This document shows, in pieces, positions 12,908 through 23,727 of a stretch of DNA of 64,000 nt (position 1 is the stretch's first letter; the number at the start of each line of letters is the position of its first letter). The translations under genes were made by a program, and so were the position numbers. The notes beneath the pieces were generated by a model. The model was not told the origin of the DNA, did no database searches, and saw only the letters and a program-made list of their open reading frames with translations. Location: the NCBI RefSeq assembly GCF_000182565.1, contig NW_015971544.1:1007815-1071814 (forward strand). The letters run 5' to 3'. Source of the DNA: Spizellomyces punctatus DAOM BR117 (Eukaryota > Chytridiomycota > Chytridiomycetes > Spizellomycetales > Spizellomycetaceae).

Positions 12908-14038
12908 ATGGTCGGATTGAACTTTGTTGACGATCCAGGTTGCGTGTACGGCCCCAACACCACCGATGCGACCTACGCTGGTCCTTTGGGTGCCTACCAC
13001 AGCGCTTCAAGCGCCTGTCATGGCCTCAATCTTCGCAGCATCAATGTCATATTTGCACTTGTATCCATCTGCGCCAACCTCACCTGCCTCTACTTTGCCT
13101 ACCGCATCCTACTATCCCGTCGCAAAACTCGATACAACATTTTTATGACACTCTGCCCGATTGCCGGTGCTATGGGTTCGACAGTCGACCTCTTTGCTGC
13201 GTCGACCTATTTTCACTGCGGCGGTATGCCCGACTTGACGCAATTGACCAAAATCTGCTTCTACATTGGCACGTTCTTTATGATTTGGGTGCAAGAGTTT
13301 CGGTTCGATTTTATTTTGATTGTGATGGGAAAGAATAGGGCAATTGCGAGGAGAGCGGTGTGGGTGAACGTTGGGATTTGGTGTGCTTTGGGAGTTTTTA
13401 CCATCGCAATGTGGATTCAAGGACGTTGGAATCAGCCAAAGCTAATCTCTTATGCCATTCCGTGAGTTTGCGATTGTTTCGTTGTTCGAGTTGTTTATTC
13501 TGTTTGTATTTGCCTAACGAATTTTTGGTCATAACTTAGGTACGCTTTCTGGCTCTTTTACGTCACATTCCTTGATTCTACGCTGTCCATGGTCCTCCTT
13601 CACATTTCTCTCCGCCAAACCGCCCTTCTCCGATCCTACGATCTACTCACAATCGCCCAGGTTAAATCGTTTTCAACCCGTTTCCGCCGCGCAGCCCTCC
13701 TGCACCTCACCATCATTGTCATCGCAACAGCTCTCTTTATGTTGGCTGGTTCGACTGAAGTCGGATACTCGATTGGTATGATTACAACCCCGACGATTCC
13801 TGCCCAATTGGCCGTAACTATTTATTCGATTCATACGTTGCAGAAAATGGAGAGATTGAGGTCGGGAGGACACAAACCGCAGAATGCAAACAGCAAACGC
13901 CAGGACAAATCTGCTACAGCGGGATCGAAGGTCGTGAGTTCCGCACAGGGACTCGTCGATCCGTCGGGAATGGGGAAGATGTCTACGTGCATCGAGAGCC
14001 AGACGGCTGCGTCGAGCAGCGCAGTAGCGAGGATTTAA
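12908..14038 (+). CDS. seven-transmembrane protein of unknown family
   Basis: Two exons (12908-13461, 13540-14038) give 350 residues with seven clear hydrophobic segments. They begin around INVIFALVSICANLTCLYFA (1), FMTLCPIAGAMGSTVDLF (2), ICFYIGTFFMIWVQEF (3), VWVNVGIWCALGVFTIAMWI (4), YAFWLFYVTFLDSTLSMVLL (5), LLHLTIIVIATALFMLAG (6) and the stretch after VGYSIGMITTPT (7). The N-terminus is short, probably extracellular, with an NTT glycosylation site. Basic loops follow segments 1 and 3 (SRRKTRYN, GKNRAIARRA), and the C-terminal tail is Ser/Lys-rich. The topology fits a GPCR-like receptor, but the retinal-binding Lys of opsins, the class A DRY motif and NPxxY are all absent. No family is recognised. 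Confidence 0.8.
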
Positions 14039-14189
14039 TTAGAATCTTAAAAGTTTTAGAAACACCAGATACACTAACGTCTAGCTCCCTCCAATTAGTG
14101 TTTTTGAAACAGTCTTTATTTTCACCACTCCAATATATCTTAATAAATTAGATATGAATATGACAGTCAAATATCTCAGCACTGTAATT

Positions 14190-16122
14190 CTATCCAATGG
14201 GTTTCATTTCCCCAACCACTGCCTTTGACTCTGGTCTCTGTCTCATATCGTGTTTATCGATATGATTGACTCTTATCCAGTCTACAAGAGTGTTATTTCC
14301 AACTGCATTGACTTTACGCACAAAAAAGTATTTTGCTTCTGTTCCCGGTGGATCTTCGGGTGGGAAATAGCTTTTGTCTTCCAAGGTGAGTGAAACGGGA
14401 TGCTGTGTCGCGAAACGGAGGTATCGTTTTTTGTCGTATACAACATTTTGTGAAAAGTGAGCGTGGTTTGCTATCACTGAAAAGCACCCTGGTCAGATTT
14501 GCGGAGGATTATAACCGTTTTTATCGGAACTTACCCATGCAGAAATATGATTCGTCTGGGATCCACGTATGTTCCATAAAGGCCAGTAAATGCATCGCGT
14601 CCACGTTTGTTCGCAAATCTCTTATAAAGTTGCTGGTGAGGATCATCCATTGGTGTTGCTTACATGCTCGCCATGCGGGAAAAGGGTAGAATGAAAGTCC
14701 CACATCCGGTGGATGGTATAGAGACCATTCGACCGCGGGTCGGTCCGAGCGGCCCATATGGGGACGGACCAATCGGCCTGCCGAATCAGCTAAACGGTAC
14801 CAATATGGATATCAGCCAACGTGCATCATCATAAGCCAATTTAGACATACAAGGTTCCGTCCAAAACTCGATATGTTCCTTCCCCTGGTGATCTGAGCTG
14901 TTCAGCGTCCGATACATTTCAGTGCTGGTTCGCAACGGCCAATCGTGTCCCGAAAGATTGATGACAAAGTCCCAATCGGCCAAGTCTAACAACTCCCAAT
15001 ATCCACTAAGCTGCATCCACACGAGACTCGCATGGCCCCACATGCCTTCATATGATGTTTTTGCGATAAATAAGTTGCCCACTGCGTCTGGCTGCAGCTT
15101 TTTCTTGAATCGCTCTGCTTGTCGCTGTTCTATCCAGTCCTTTAGGGCAGTACGGAGCTTGTTCGAACGTGCATCAACGTGAATTAGAAAGATGGCGGAT
15201 CCGTCATCTAGTTGATTTATAAGTAGCTGGGCTTGTTGTAAGGTAGCAATATCGTGTAACATGAGAAGGTAGGCGAGTGGATATTTTCTCCTCGGGCCGG
15301 GAATACGTGATGGTAAGGAAGGCCTGATAGCGGGGATGAGCGAGGAGTAGTATGAAATGGGATCAATGCGGTGTATCAGAGGACTGGAGGTGATGTTGAC
15401 AAACGAGTTTGCGCCTTCTGCGACAGAATAACAAATGTATCGATGTACATCCTGGGCGCCGATATATGAACGTCAATGTCAGGTACTTGAAATATAATCA
15501 AGGAAGAAACTCACTCTCTCCATCAAAACAGGGTATTTGTTCGACAATCTCTCCTGCGCCTCCCGGGCTACTCCATCCAGCAATTCCACAAACTCTTGCT
15601 CAGTCGGGTTGACTTGAGCCACCGATCCACCCAATGGAGCAATCTCCACCAACCCGTCAAATGTTGCACCGTTCAATATATCGCAAAACTCAAATCCACT
15701 TGCTCTAAACAGCCGCGAGGTGTAGCTTTGTGCAAGGCGCAATGCATCCACAGAGGTAAATATGCCATCCTTTCTTGTCCCTTCTTCGTCCCCTTCGTTC
15801 CCACACCCCGACGGGCTTGTGCACGTATTAACAGTTCGGGTTCTGCCCACAATAGCTTGCATTAGCATTTGTATTCGATCAGTAAACGTCATATAAACGC
15901 GCGAGTCGTTTACCCTTTTGCGCCGAAAGGCCCAACTTCCCAGCCATCTGTATATGACGCTCCGGTCATGAGGAGCATGACGACCCCTGCCACGAGGGAA
16001 ATGACCATAATTCCCCGGTTCCATTTTCTACCCATCAACCGAGAAAGAGGATGCCTTGCTCTCAGTATCTTTATGGGGGTGTCTGGTATGGAAATGTTCA
16101 TTCCTCCCGGCAGTATCTTCAT
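14190..16122 (-). CDS. GT14-family glycosyltransferase (core-2/I-branching or xylosyltransferase type)
   Basis: Type II Golgi membrane enzyme expected to transfer GlcNAc or xylose from a UDP-sugar. Five exons (15914-16122, 15515-15842, 14851-15451, 14535-14789, 14190-14476) give 559 residues without a phase error. A short cytosolic N-terminus and one membrane segment (GIMVISLVAGVVMLLMTGA) are followed by a lumenal stem. The Branch domain shows AYLLMLHDIATLQQAQLLINQL, FLIHVDARSN (donor-site region), MWGHASLVWMQLSGYWELL, DWDFVINLSGHDWPL, HIEFWTEP and the acceptor-side WMILTSNF followed later by WIPDESYF. Order and spacing match GT14 proteins. Substrate cannot be told from sequence. An apparent frame break near 14800 is resolved by the 14790-14850 intron. 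Confidence 0.85.
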
Positions 16123-17126
16123 CGTGCGGAGCCGTCAAGAACAATGTAAACAAGTTGCTGCGCGCGTTATCAGTCCCGATCTAACCCAATACGTGGCTGG
16201 AATGCATATTATTCAGGATAATATGTCCCTAAAGGGATAAATGAAATCGAACACCTTCGTCATGCCCGTTTTTGAACTGTGCAAAGCTTCAAGGTATGCG
16301 AGGGCACTGGGCCAAGGACCACCACAGCCATGCGTTGGCAAAAGAGCCCGAGCAAGCAGCGGGGAAAGATGAGAGCGTGGAAGCCTTTTGATGGGTATCG
16401 TTCAATGATAATGACACACACAAGGTCAGCGGGTGACAAGATCCACGGTATGGTTTCGGGTAAAGGTTTTGAAAGGAGTGTTCGATCAAGAAAAGCCCAA
16501 TAACGAAATTACGATGATTAAAGGGGGGTCAAAAGGGAACTTGGGGAAAGTCCTTTGGTGGTTGCATGCGTCTTTTTCCTCTTGGCCCATCTGGCGTCTT
16601 TGTTGCATCAGCCTCGTTATGTCTTTTCCAATCGTCATCACCTGCGTCATTCCTCAAGCCTTCCCTTTGACTTTCCCCTTTCTCCCCGTCTCCATCTCAC
16701 GGTTATTCCAATGATGAAAAAAAAGGAGGATACAGTTGGGTTCATGCATGTTCCAATTGTAAAGGTGAGACACAAGAAGCGATGTTGGGCGGCTGGGTCA
16801 TGTTGCTCGGCAAACGGACTCTTTTCTGAGGCTATACATCATACGTCAACGTCAATATCCCTTTTTTTTATTTTCATTTCGCGCTAATATAAATAAGCAT
16901 ATGGTTTTGGCATTTCACCTCCTGTGCACTTGACCCCTGTCACTCCTCATCTCCCCCTCGTTTTTTCTTGCCTACGTAGTTGATCGTCGATCGTCGTCGT
17001 GGTCGTTTTTGTTTTTGGTCTATAAAAGCAGGACAACTTGAGAGCTCTCCCTTCCTCATATTCTACATTCAGTGCTTCTGTGTTATCTTTATTTTATACT
17101 TTTAACCTCGTCCCCAAATCATCATC
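16123..17126. other. divergent intergenic region
   Basis: About 1 kb between the divergent GT14 gene and the Kre9-like gene. No supported coding frame. Pyrimidine-rich stretches occur near 16560-16700 and 16900-17000, and a TATA box precedes the Kre9-like gene. Confidence 0.5.
17021..17028 (+). promoter_or_regulatory. TATA box of the Kre9-like gene
   Basis: The sequence tataaaag lies 106 bases before the start codon at 17127. It is preceded by a T-rich and TCG-rich stretch and followed by a short pyrimidine-rich leader, a layout typical of highly expressed fungal genes. Confidence 0.5.
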
Positions 17127-17831
17127 ATGTTGTTCAAGACGATTTTGACGGCCATTGCCGTGGCGGCTACTGCTGTCGGAACCAGTGCCTCTGGTATGTT
17201 TGATGTGTTTGGTTGCACTGAGCCGTATTCCCATGCTAATTGTCGACCTTGTCATTTGGTAGGCATTCTATTCCAGGAGCCTCGAGCGGGTTCACAATAC
17301 GTTGCCGGTGGTCCCATTACCATTTCCTGGTTTTTTGATCCCAACGGCAACACATTTGCGGCTCAAGGAACAGATCCTGTGGAGTTCCACTTGTCTGATT
17401 TGCGCAACGGAGTCAACACTGGACAACTCATTGGTGGGCCCATTGCCCAAACGACTCTCCAAGCCCTCAACGCAACCGGCAATCTTCCCGCTGTTGTGGA
17501 TGGCACAAACTATACACTTCGCGCTTCGGCCGGAAACCCTCCCACCTACGCGTATTCCCCCATGTTCACCATCAAGGCGACCGGGGGTGCCACTACCTCT
17601 GGTGCTCCCGCCCCGGCGCCGGCCACAAGTGCAGCTGCTCCTCCTGCTTCTACGGGTGGATCGACACAGGCGACCGCCAGCCGCGCACCCGCATCCAGTA
17701 CCCCCAGTAGTAGCAGCACAGCTGGTCAGCAAGGTCAATCTTCCGCGCAAAAATCGGGGGCACACTCTAATATTCCTATGTGGGGCGTGGGCAGTGCAGT
17801 CTTTGCTTTTGCAGGTGCCGCTTTGCTGTAA
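17127..17831 (+). CDS. Kre9/KNH-like, Ser/Thr-rich GPI-anchored surface protein
   Basis: Secreted cell-surface protein. It has an N-terminal signal peptide (KTILTAIAVAATAVGTSA), a compact beta-rich domain (ILFQEPRAGSQYVAGGPITISW) like the N-terminal domain of Kre9/Knh1 and Ser-Thr-rich GPI-membrane proteins, then a Ser/Thr/Ala/Pro-rich stalk and a C-terminal hydrophobic tail (VFAFAGAALL) fitting a GPI signal. An intron at 17194-17262 (donor GTATGT, branch-like TGCTAAT, acceptor GGTAG) is likely: splicing joins SASG to ILFQEP, where the domain starts. It is 69 nt with no stop, so an unspliced frame is also open. Spliced length is 211 residues. A role in beta-glucan assembly or adhesion is possible but inferred. 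Confidence 0.8.
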   Translation: MLFKTILTAIAVAATAVGTSASGMFDVFGCTEPYSHANCRPCHLVGILFQEPRAGSQYVAGGPITISWFFDPNGNTFAAQGTDPVEFHLSDLRNGVNTGQLIGGPIAQTTLQALNATGNLPAVVDGTNYTLRASAGNPPTYAYSPMFTIKATGGATTSGAPAPAPATSAAAPPASTGGSTQATASRAPASSTPSSSSTAGQQGQSSAQKSGAHSNIPMWGVGSAVFAFAGAALL

Positions 17832-18808
17832 AGGTCACGGCATTGTTATTGACAAGGAAATATTTGTCTATTGTGTATGAAATCAGTGAACGTGTACAGG
17901 AGAGGAGGATGTACTTTTTTTTTTAGTACTGTATAGTTGTTTACAAATAGGATAATTGCGATTTGGTTTTTTTTGCATTGCCCAATTCCCCTCGAGACAT
18001 TTCTTTAGCAGATGAATTAATCGCCAAAGAACGAGTGGTTTGCAGCTCGTTGTCGATAAGGATATGTGCTGCATTTGGACTGGCTGTCGTAAAAACTGCC
18101 AGCACTCTGATTGCTCGCGCACGGACGGCCACGTTGAAGGCGGGTAAGACACGGCGGTAGTGTTCTCCTTGACCCTGACCAAAGATGCTCGTTCCCCCCA
18201 AGTGTCTCTTGCACCTGCCTGGTCCCTCCTTGATCATTTGTGCCCATGCGTTGCGCATACCAGTTGCCGCCTTGGAAATCGCACGAACGTCCGAGAGTTC
18301 CTGATAACCATCTATCACTTGCGAGCCAGGAACTCTTGCACGCAACGCGTCAGAGGTTGGGAGATATCTCCCCTCTCGCGCACGACGATCTTTGGATTGC
18401 AATCATCCACCAAAGACAGACAAAGAAAACCTTGGCTTTGAGAATCAAACCCTGGAAAGGTGCCATTGCTCATGATGATGGCATCATGCTACATAGGAGA
18501 CAAGCACCTTGTTTGTGAGCAGGAAACCCCTACCACGGTGGCCTAGGATTCCATTCACTCTTCTGGTCGGAGAACAACCTCCACTGTTTTAACTTGTTTC
18601 TCCTCCATCAATTCCATCATCTCCTCTGATACAACCTAATGCTCCAAAAATATCTTTGAAGGCCACTCTGCACGGCGGTGGCCATCGCAGGACAGTCACG
18701 TGTACATTCGCTTATTCCAGAGCTCCCAGCTCTAAGTGCCGTTCCGCCAAGTGCCTCGTCCGCCGTCTAGTTTCGACGTGGCATTTCCTCTTCAAGATAA
18801 CTTTGTAA
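17832..18808. other. intergenic region with one doubtful minus-strand frame
   Basis: Holds the terminator side of the Kre9-like gene, the doubtful frame at 17941-18402 (listed separately) and the promoter of the kinase gene. Nothing else is seen. Confidence 0.4.
17941..18402 (-). CDS. doubtful open frame, 153 codons
   Basis: Not recognised. The middle part (VRARAIRVLAVFTTASPNAA, and before it VRAISKAATGMRNAWAQMIK) looks helical and protein-like, but no start context, partner exons or family motif could be fixed. The frame could be a small gene, one exon of a larger one, or chance. Confidence 0.22.
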   Translation of the reverse strand: MQSKDRRAREGRYLPTSDALRARVPGSQVIDGYQELSDVRAISKAATGMRNAWAQMIKEGPGRCKRHLGGTSIFGQGQGEHYRRVLPAFNVAVRARAIRVLAVFTTASPNAAHILIDNELQTTRSLAINSSAKEMSRGELGNAKKTKSQLSYL

Positions 18809-21800
18809 ATGAACTTTTTTAACAAGGCCCAATTACCGCAGACTCGACCTGCTAGTGGTGGTGGGGCTGGGAACCGAGGGATGCCTTCGGGACACGCGCA
18901 CAGGACTTCGGCTAGTAATCTTGCCGTCAGCCCCGCTCCACCTGGTAAGTTGATGGTAGATAAGCAAAATGTTGTCGAACGTAGCAAGGAATGGCTCTGC
19001 TGTACGATGAACGTTGGATGAACCATTTTACGGCCATATCGTAGGAACCTACGCGCCTGGAACTGTCCTGTCCGTAAATGCAACCAAAGTTGTGGTGGAA
19101 CGATTTCTAGCTCAAGGTAACATGATAACATGGCGTGTATGGGATGGGTCTCAATCACTCTATAATTGATGAATCGGACCTGTTTTACGTGTCCTAGGCG
19201 GCTTTGCGCATGTCTATGTCGTGCTGGTGGGTAACGAACAGTTCCAGGCCGTGCTGAAGCGAGGAGCTTGTCCCGATCAAGAATCTCTAAAAGATTTGGA
19301 AAAAGAAATACATTTTATGGTCTGTCAGATCCATTGTTGAATGAAGTGAATGTTCATGCGCGCAACATTCACTCAAGATCGGATCTCTTCGTGTAGCGCC
19401 AATTGAATGGTCACAAGAATATCGTAAAGTATGTCGATTCGTCAATACAAAAGGCACGGAACGGTGGATTTGAAGTATTTATTCTGATGGAGTACTGTCG
19501 AGGTGATTCCTTTGTCAAGATGATCGGTGGCCAGACAGACCGTTAATGAAGATTATAGGCGGCCACCTTGTAGACTTTCTCAATACCCGCCTCTCCAACC
19601 GACTGACGGAGCCCGAAATCCTGACCATCTTCTCTGATGTCTGCGAAGCTGTAGCTCACATGCACTACAGCAACCCACCAATCATACACCGGGACATCAA
19701 GGTCGAAAATGTCTTGATAGCCAACGACGGCTACAAGCTTTGCGATTTCGGATCTGCCACAACTCAGATTGTTCTGCCCGGAACTTCCATGTCTGCAGCG
19801 GATATTCGGCTATTGGAAGATGAAATTGGGAAATATACCACATTGCAGTACCGTGCTCCAGAGTTGTGCGATTTGTATCAAAAGCGCGGATTGACAGAAA
19901 AGATGGATATGTGGGTGAGTATCGCATTGAATACATTGCAAGGGAGAGGTTTGTGCAGTGCGAACGTGGTTGACGGGTCAGTTATCAGGCTCTCGGTGTC
20001 CTCCTGTACAAGCTTTGTTTCTTTGTAAGTGAGAGCCGGGAGCACCTTACATCGCTTTGTCAACCGCTCATCTGGAGAATTTGGACAGACAACACCGTTT
20101 GAGGACAGCGGCACGCTAGCAATTCTGAACGTTCGATACACAATGCCTAGTCATCCGAGTTATTCTCGAAATCTTCTTAATTTGATAGGTAATTTTGGGA
20201 TTGAATACGCTGTCAGTTCTGCATTCTTCTCTAGACGCATCCTTCCTTCGTTATAGAATTGATGCTCGTGGCCGACGTGAGCGCTAGAGCCGATATTTAT
20301 CAGATTTACTCAACTGTATGTCGGCTACGGGGTTTGCCCTGCACTTTAAGAAATGTGAGTATCCACGGAAGACTAGTTCACCGCAGCTGAAGTTATTAAA
20401 CGTTGGGTCCGTGTTCAGAAATATGCCGATGGACCATCTACGCACTCAACCTCTCGGACAAACACACCTCCCCATACGCCGTTTGGCGATCAATCCGCCC
20501 ACACTGATGCACGCCGCTTGTCATCCAATATTTCTTCTCCTACCACACTAAATAACATGAGCGCAAGCACACCTGACTTAATGACTCTCTCATCCAATCC
20601 CAACCTCGCGACGCAGCAAGTAATGCCCATGCGCAGAGGCCGTCCTCCCAAGCACGGCAAAACGCTATCAAATAGCACGAATGTTGCAGATTTGACTGCA
20701 AGTGTGTCCCTTTTGAACGTTAGCTCACCTCACAACCCCTTTGCGGAATCGCGGTCGGTTAGTTCGAATCGGCTCACTGCTCCGCCAGAGTTCTTTAACA
20801 ATGCGGATTTGTCTGCTCCTAAGCCTGGGAACGTGAATCGGCTGACCGCTCCACCAGAGTTTTTTGATCGGGTGGAAGGATTTGGCGCGCAACCGGGAAA
20901 GATGTTCTCGCCGGGGACGTTTCCGGCTGGGGAGGCATTTCAGGGTAGTGCTTCTGATCCTTTTTCGGTAGTAGACCGACAGCCGGTACAGCAACAACAA
21001 GACCAACGAGTAAACCACCAACAGCAACGACAACAGCAACCCCGTGTGAACTTCCAGCAACAGGAAGACCAACAACCCCAATTCAATCCCTTTGATCCCT
21101 TCCGACCCGTTCCCCTTCGTCGGGACACCACCCGATCTATTCCAGACCTCAAAATCAACACTACGACTCCTTCTATTCCTTCCCCACTCCCGTCCAATCT
21201 CTTCTCTCCTCAGCGCCCTTTTCAAAAATCAACATCTGAAATCCGCCTAAATGCCGTCGATCTCTCCACACGCATTCATGGACACTCTCGAAACAAAAGC
21301 TGGGCACAGGGTCGGTCGCCGGGCGACGCATCGGGTTCAGAGAGTGCCAGTCGAGAGTCGTTGAACTCGTCAGGCTCTAGCTTTGGGGTCAATGTGGCGG
21401 GATTGGTTCGGCAGTTTCATCAGATGGAGGGAGCGGGAGCAACACCACATGTCAGGGCCGGTGTCGACGGCAGGGACAGGTCTGGTTATGCCACTGGACC
21501 TCCTCGCCTGCGACGGGATTTCAGCAACTCACTGGATCTGGTACACCCTCACCGGCTCTTCTCCCGTTCGATCTTTAACTGGCATTGTCAACGTGTCGGC
21601 ACCGATGCCTGGTCAAACACATATTACTCACCCATCCGTTCCCACATCTCACTTACCCATGCCGCTGCAGACAACGTACGCCCCCCCACCACCCAAACCA
21701 CCCCGCGGAACTGTGCCATCCCAGCAACCTAGCCCAATGTCGCCTCTCCCAGGTACCACTTTCCCGCAATCGGACCCATTCACTCTTTTGGCTTCGAACT

Positions 21801-22003
21801 CTGTGTTGAATACTCCTTCCTCATCTGTTGGACCTGCAGAATGGACCCCGCTGTCACCTTCCCTCGCTGGAAACTTTGCGAGTTCCCAACCAAGGCCGCA
21901 GATGGACCCGAGAATGACGTCGCAACAGCAGCATCAGCAGAACCAGCAGAGATTGAGTAGGGGGGATGAATTTTTGAGGGGCTTGATGGATGGCAAGTCG
22001 TGA
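18809..22003 (+). CDS. Ark/Prk/AAK1 (NAK)-family Ser/Thr kinase
   Basis: Kinase of the family that phosphorylates clathrin adaptors and actin-patch proteins during endocytosis. Ten exons (18809-18944, 19045-19116, 19198-19319, 19397-19502, 19559-19914, 19989-20024, 20089-20188, 20257-20354, 20419-21540, 21671-22003) give 826 residues. The N-terminal kinase domain shows QGGFAHVYVV, VLKRGA, VFILMEYC, HRDIKVENVL, LCDFGSAT, an activation loop with YTTLQYRAPELCDL, and TTPFEDSGTLAILNV, all typical of the family. The tail of about 480 residues is Ser/Pro/Gln-rich with NPF and DPF peptides (HNPFAES, NPFDPFRP, SDPF), binding sites for EH-domain and AP2-type partners. A 10-residue unit, NRLTAPPEFF, occurs twice (about 20770 and 20840). 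Gln runs lie near 20990-21060 and 21920-21950. Confidence 0.9.
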
Positions 22004-22438
22004 CGTTTTTTTTTTTTTTTCCTGTGTATATTTTTTGTTGGATGATTGGATCTTGTTGACTAGATATATTTTAAAACAAAGTTGCGCGACAGTGTTGATT
22101 ATATTCTCCTTTTGTTCGTGCATGTCTGAACAAGGATCTTTTTTCATCTGGCTTTTACTTAACAGTCGTCTTTGATAATCTTATGGGCTCTGATGTATGC
22201 CTGCACTATTTCCCTGTTCTTTAAGTTGAAACAACATATAGTCAATTTCTTGGCATGCTGCTTTTATACGCAGCTCGTTCGCCCGTATGTAGAAAGCCAT
22301 GGGTTAAGAGTAATTCTCCGCTTAAAGGGTACATCCCCCTTTCGCATCTTCGCCAATCCCCGTCGCTGTAAATAGCAACAACCTAATAGCTCTTACTGTC
22401 CGTCCATTTTCTATTTCATATCATTAGCAGTGTCACCC

Positions 22439-23545
22439 ATGCCGGGAATCAAAACGGCCAGTGTCCCGCAGCCAGCGGCGGAGAGTACTGTGAAACTCAA
22501 GATAGGAAAGTCTGAATGGGATAAAGCTGTGCAGGTTCAAGTAACGGGCGATGTGGCCGAACCCGAGTTTCATCAGTGTAGGATTGTCGCCGAGGTAAGG
22601 GAAAATGGGAATCTATGCTATATGTTGAGATCCATTGTTTCTTTCCTCGCTTTTTCAACCCCCCACTCTTGAATCTACTAGTCACTAGCCACTGAACAGC
22701 TCAAAACAATTATAACCCCCCTCCCAGCCCACCTTTACAAAGCATACCGTCAAAATCTTAAGAAAAACTACCACGTCCTCGATACCTTATTCCCAACTAC
22801 CCTCATCGAATTCCACACACCCACCAAAACCACCCTCCTCACCTCGCTCGAGTTCCTTTCCTTGGCTGCAGTGCACACCTCCGCCAGTCCTCCTCCTCTT
22901 GATTTCTCAGAGATTGCTAAACAACAGGTGGAGAAATATGTCAAGGAGTTGGGGAATCCTGTTGTGTACTTGACGTTAGCGGATGGAGATGAGGTTTTGG
23001 GGGAGAAGATTGTGATAGAGTTGTTTGCAAAGACGTGTCCAAAGAGTACTGAGCATTTTTTGAAGCTGTTGGAGCGGTATGTTGGCGTGAAGCTGAAGCG
23101 GGTTGTGGAAGGGGGATGGGCTGAGTTTGGGGGTGAGTATTGTCTGATATGGGTTTGTATTTTGAACGACAAGATGAAGCTTTTGGTTCTTTGCTGGATT
23201 TGTTTAGACATACTGGATGAATCTGGCCATCCCGTCCGCGAACCGATTCTCGAAGGTAAGCTGCTACTTCTGTCACCCAAAGACGACAAAGCCTGATACA
23301 AATACCTTCAACCAGACGAAAACTTTATTCACTCCCATGAAGCATATACACTCTCCTACATCTCCCCTTGTGCACATCAAAACACGACCCCCTTCTTCAT
23401 AACACTGGCACCTGTCCCGACATTTGATCGGAGATTCGTTGTGTTTGGCCGGGTTTTGTTTGGAACCGGTGTGTGCGGGCGTGTGCAGGGTGCTAAAGGC
23501 GAGGTAAAGATTGCCGAGGCAGGCGTTTGGAAGGGCGTTGGCTGA
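22439..23545 (+). CDS. cyclophilin-like protein, PPIL6-like
   Basis: Four exons (22439-22594, 22682-23132, 23208-23255, 23316-23545) give 294 residues. The C-terminal half is a divergent cyclophilin fold: VVYLTLADGDEVLGEKIVIELFA and CPKSTEHFLKLL at its start, a link through DILDESGHPV, then SHEAYTLSYISPC, TTPFFITLAPVPTFDRRFVVFGRV and G-rich end strands. The catalytic Arg-containing motif of active prolyl isomerases (FHRI) is not evident, so activity is doubtful. The N-terminal 140 residues form a separate region, as in PPIL6, whose relatives are found mainly in organisms with motile cilia. The family assignment rests on this layout and is tentative. Confidence 0.7.
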
Positions 23546-23727
23546 AAGGTTGGGTGATGCGGTATGGGGTTGTACGAGTTGAACGTTCAGTGGGGACAGA
23601 AAGCGATCCATATAATGAGATAAGCGTCAAAGTATAATGATGCAAGAAATTCTAGCAAATTGACAGGATTAAAGAGTAGAAGCAGATGTATATGCGCTCC
23701 CACAGTCACTAAATATGCCTAGCACAT

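Noticed and set aside
14790-14850. Frameshift in the GT14 glycosyltransferase after HIEFWTEP
   Set aside because: A 61-nt intron (donor gtatgt, acceptor gtttag) joins both frames in phase, and the whole gene then sums to a multiple of three.
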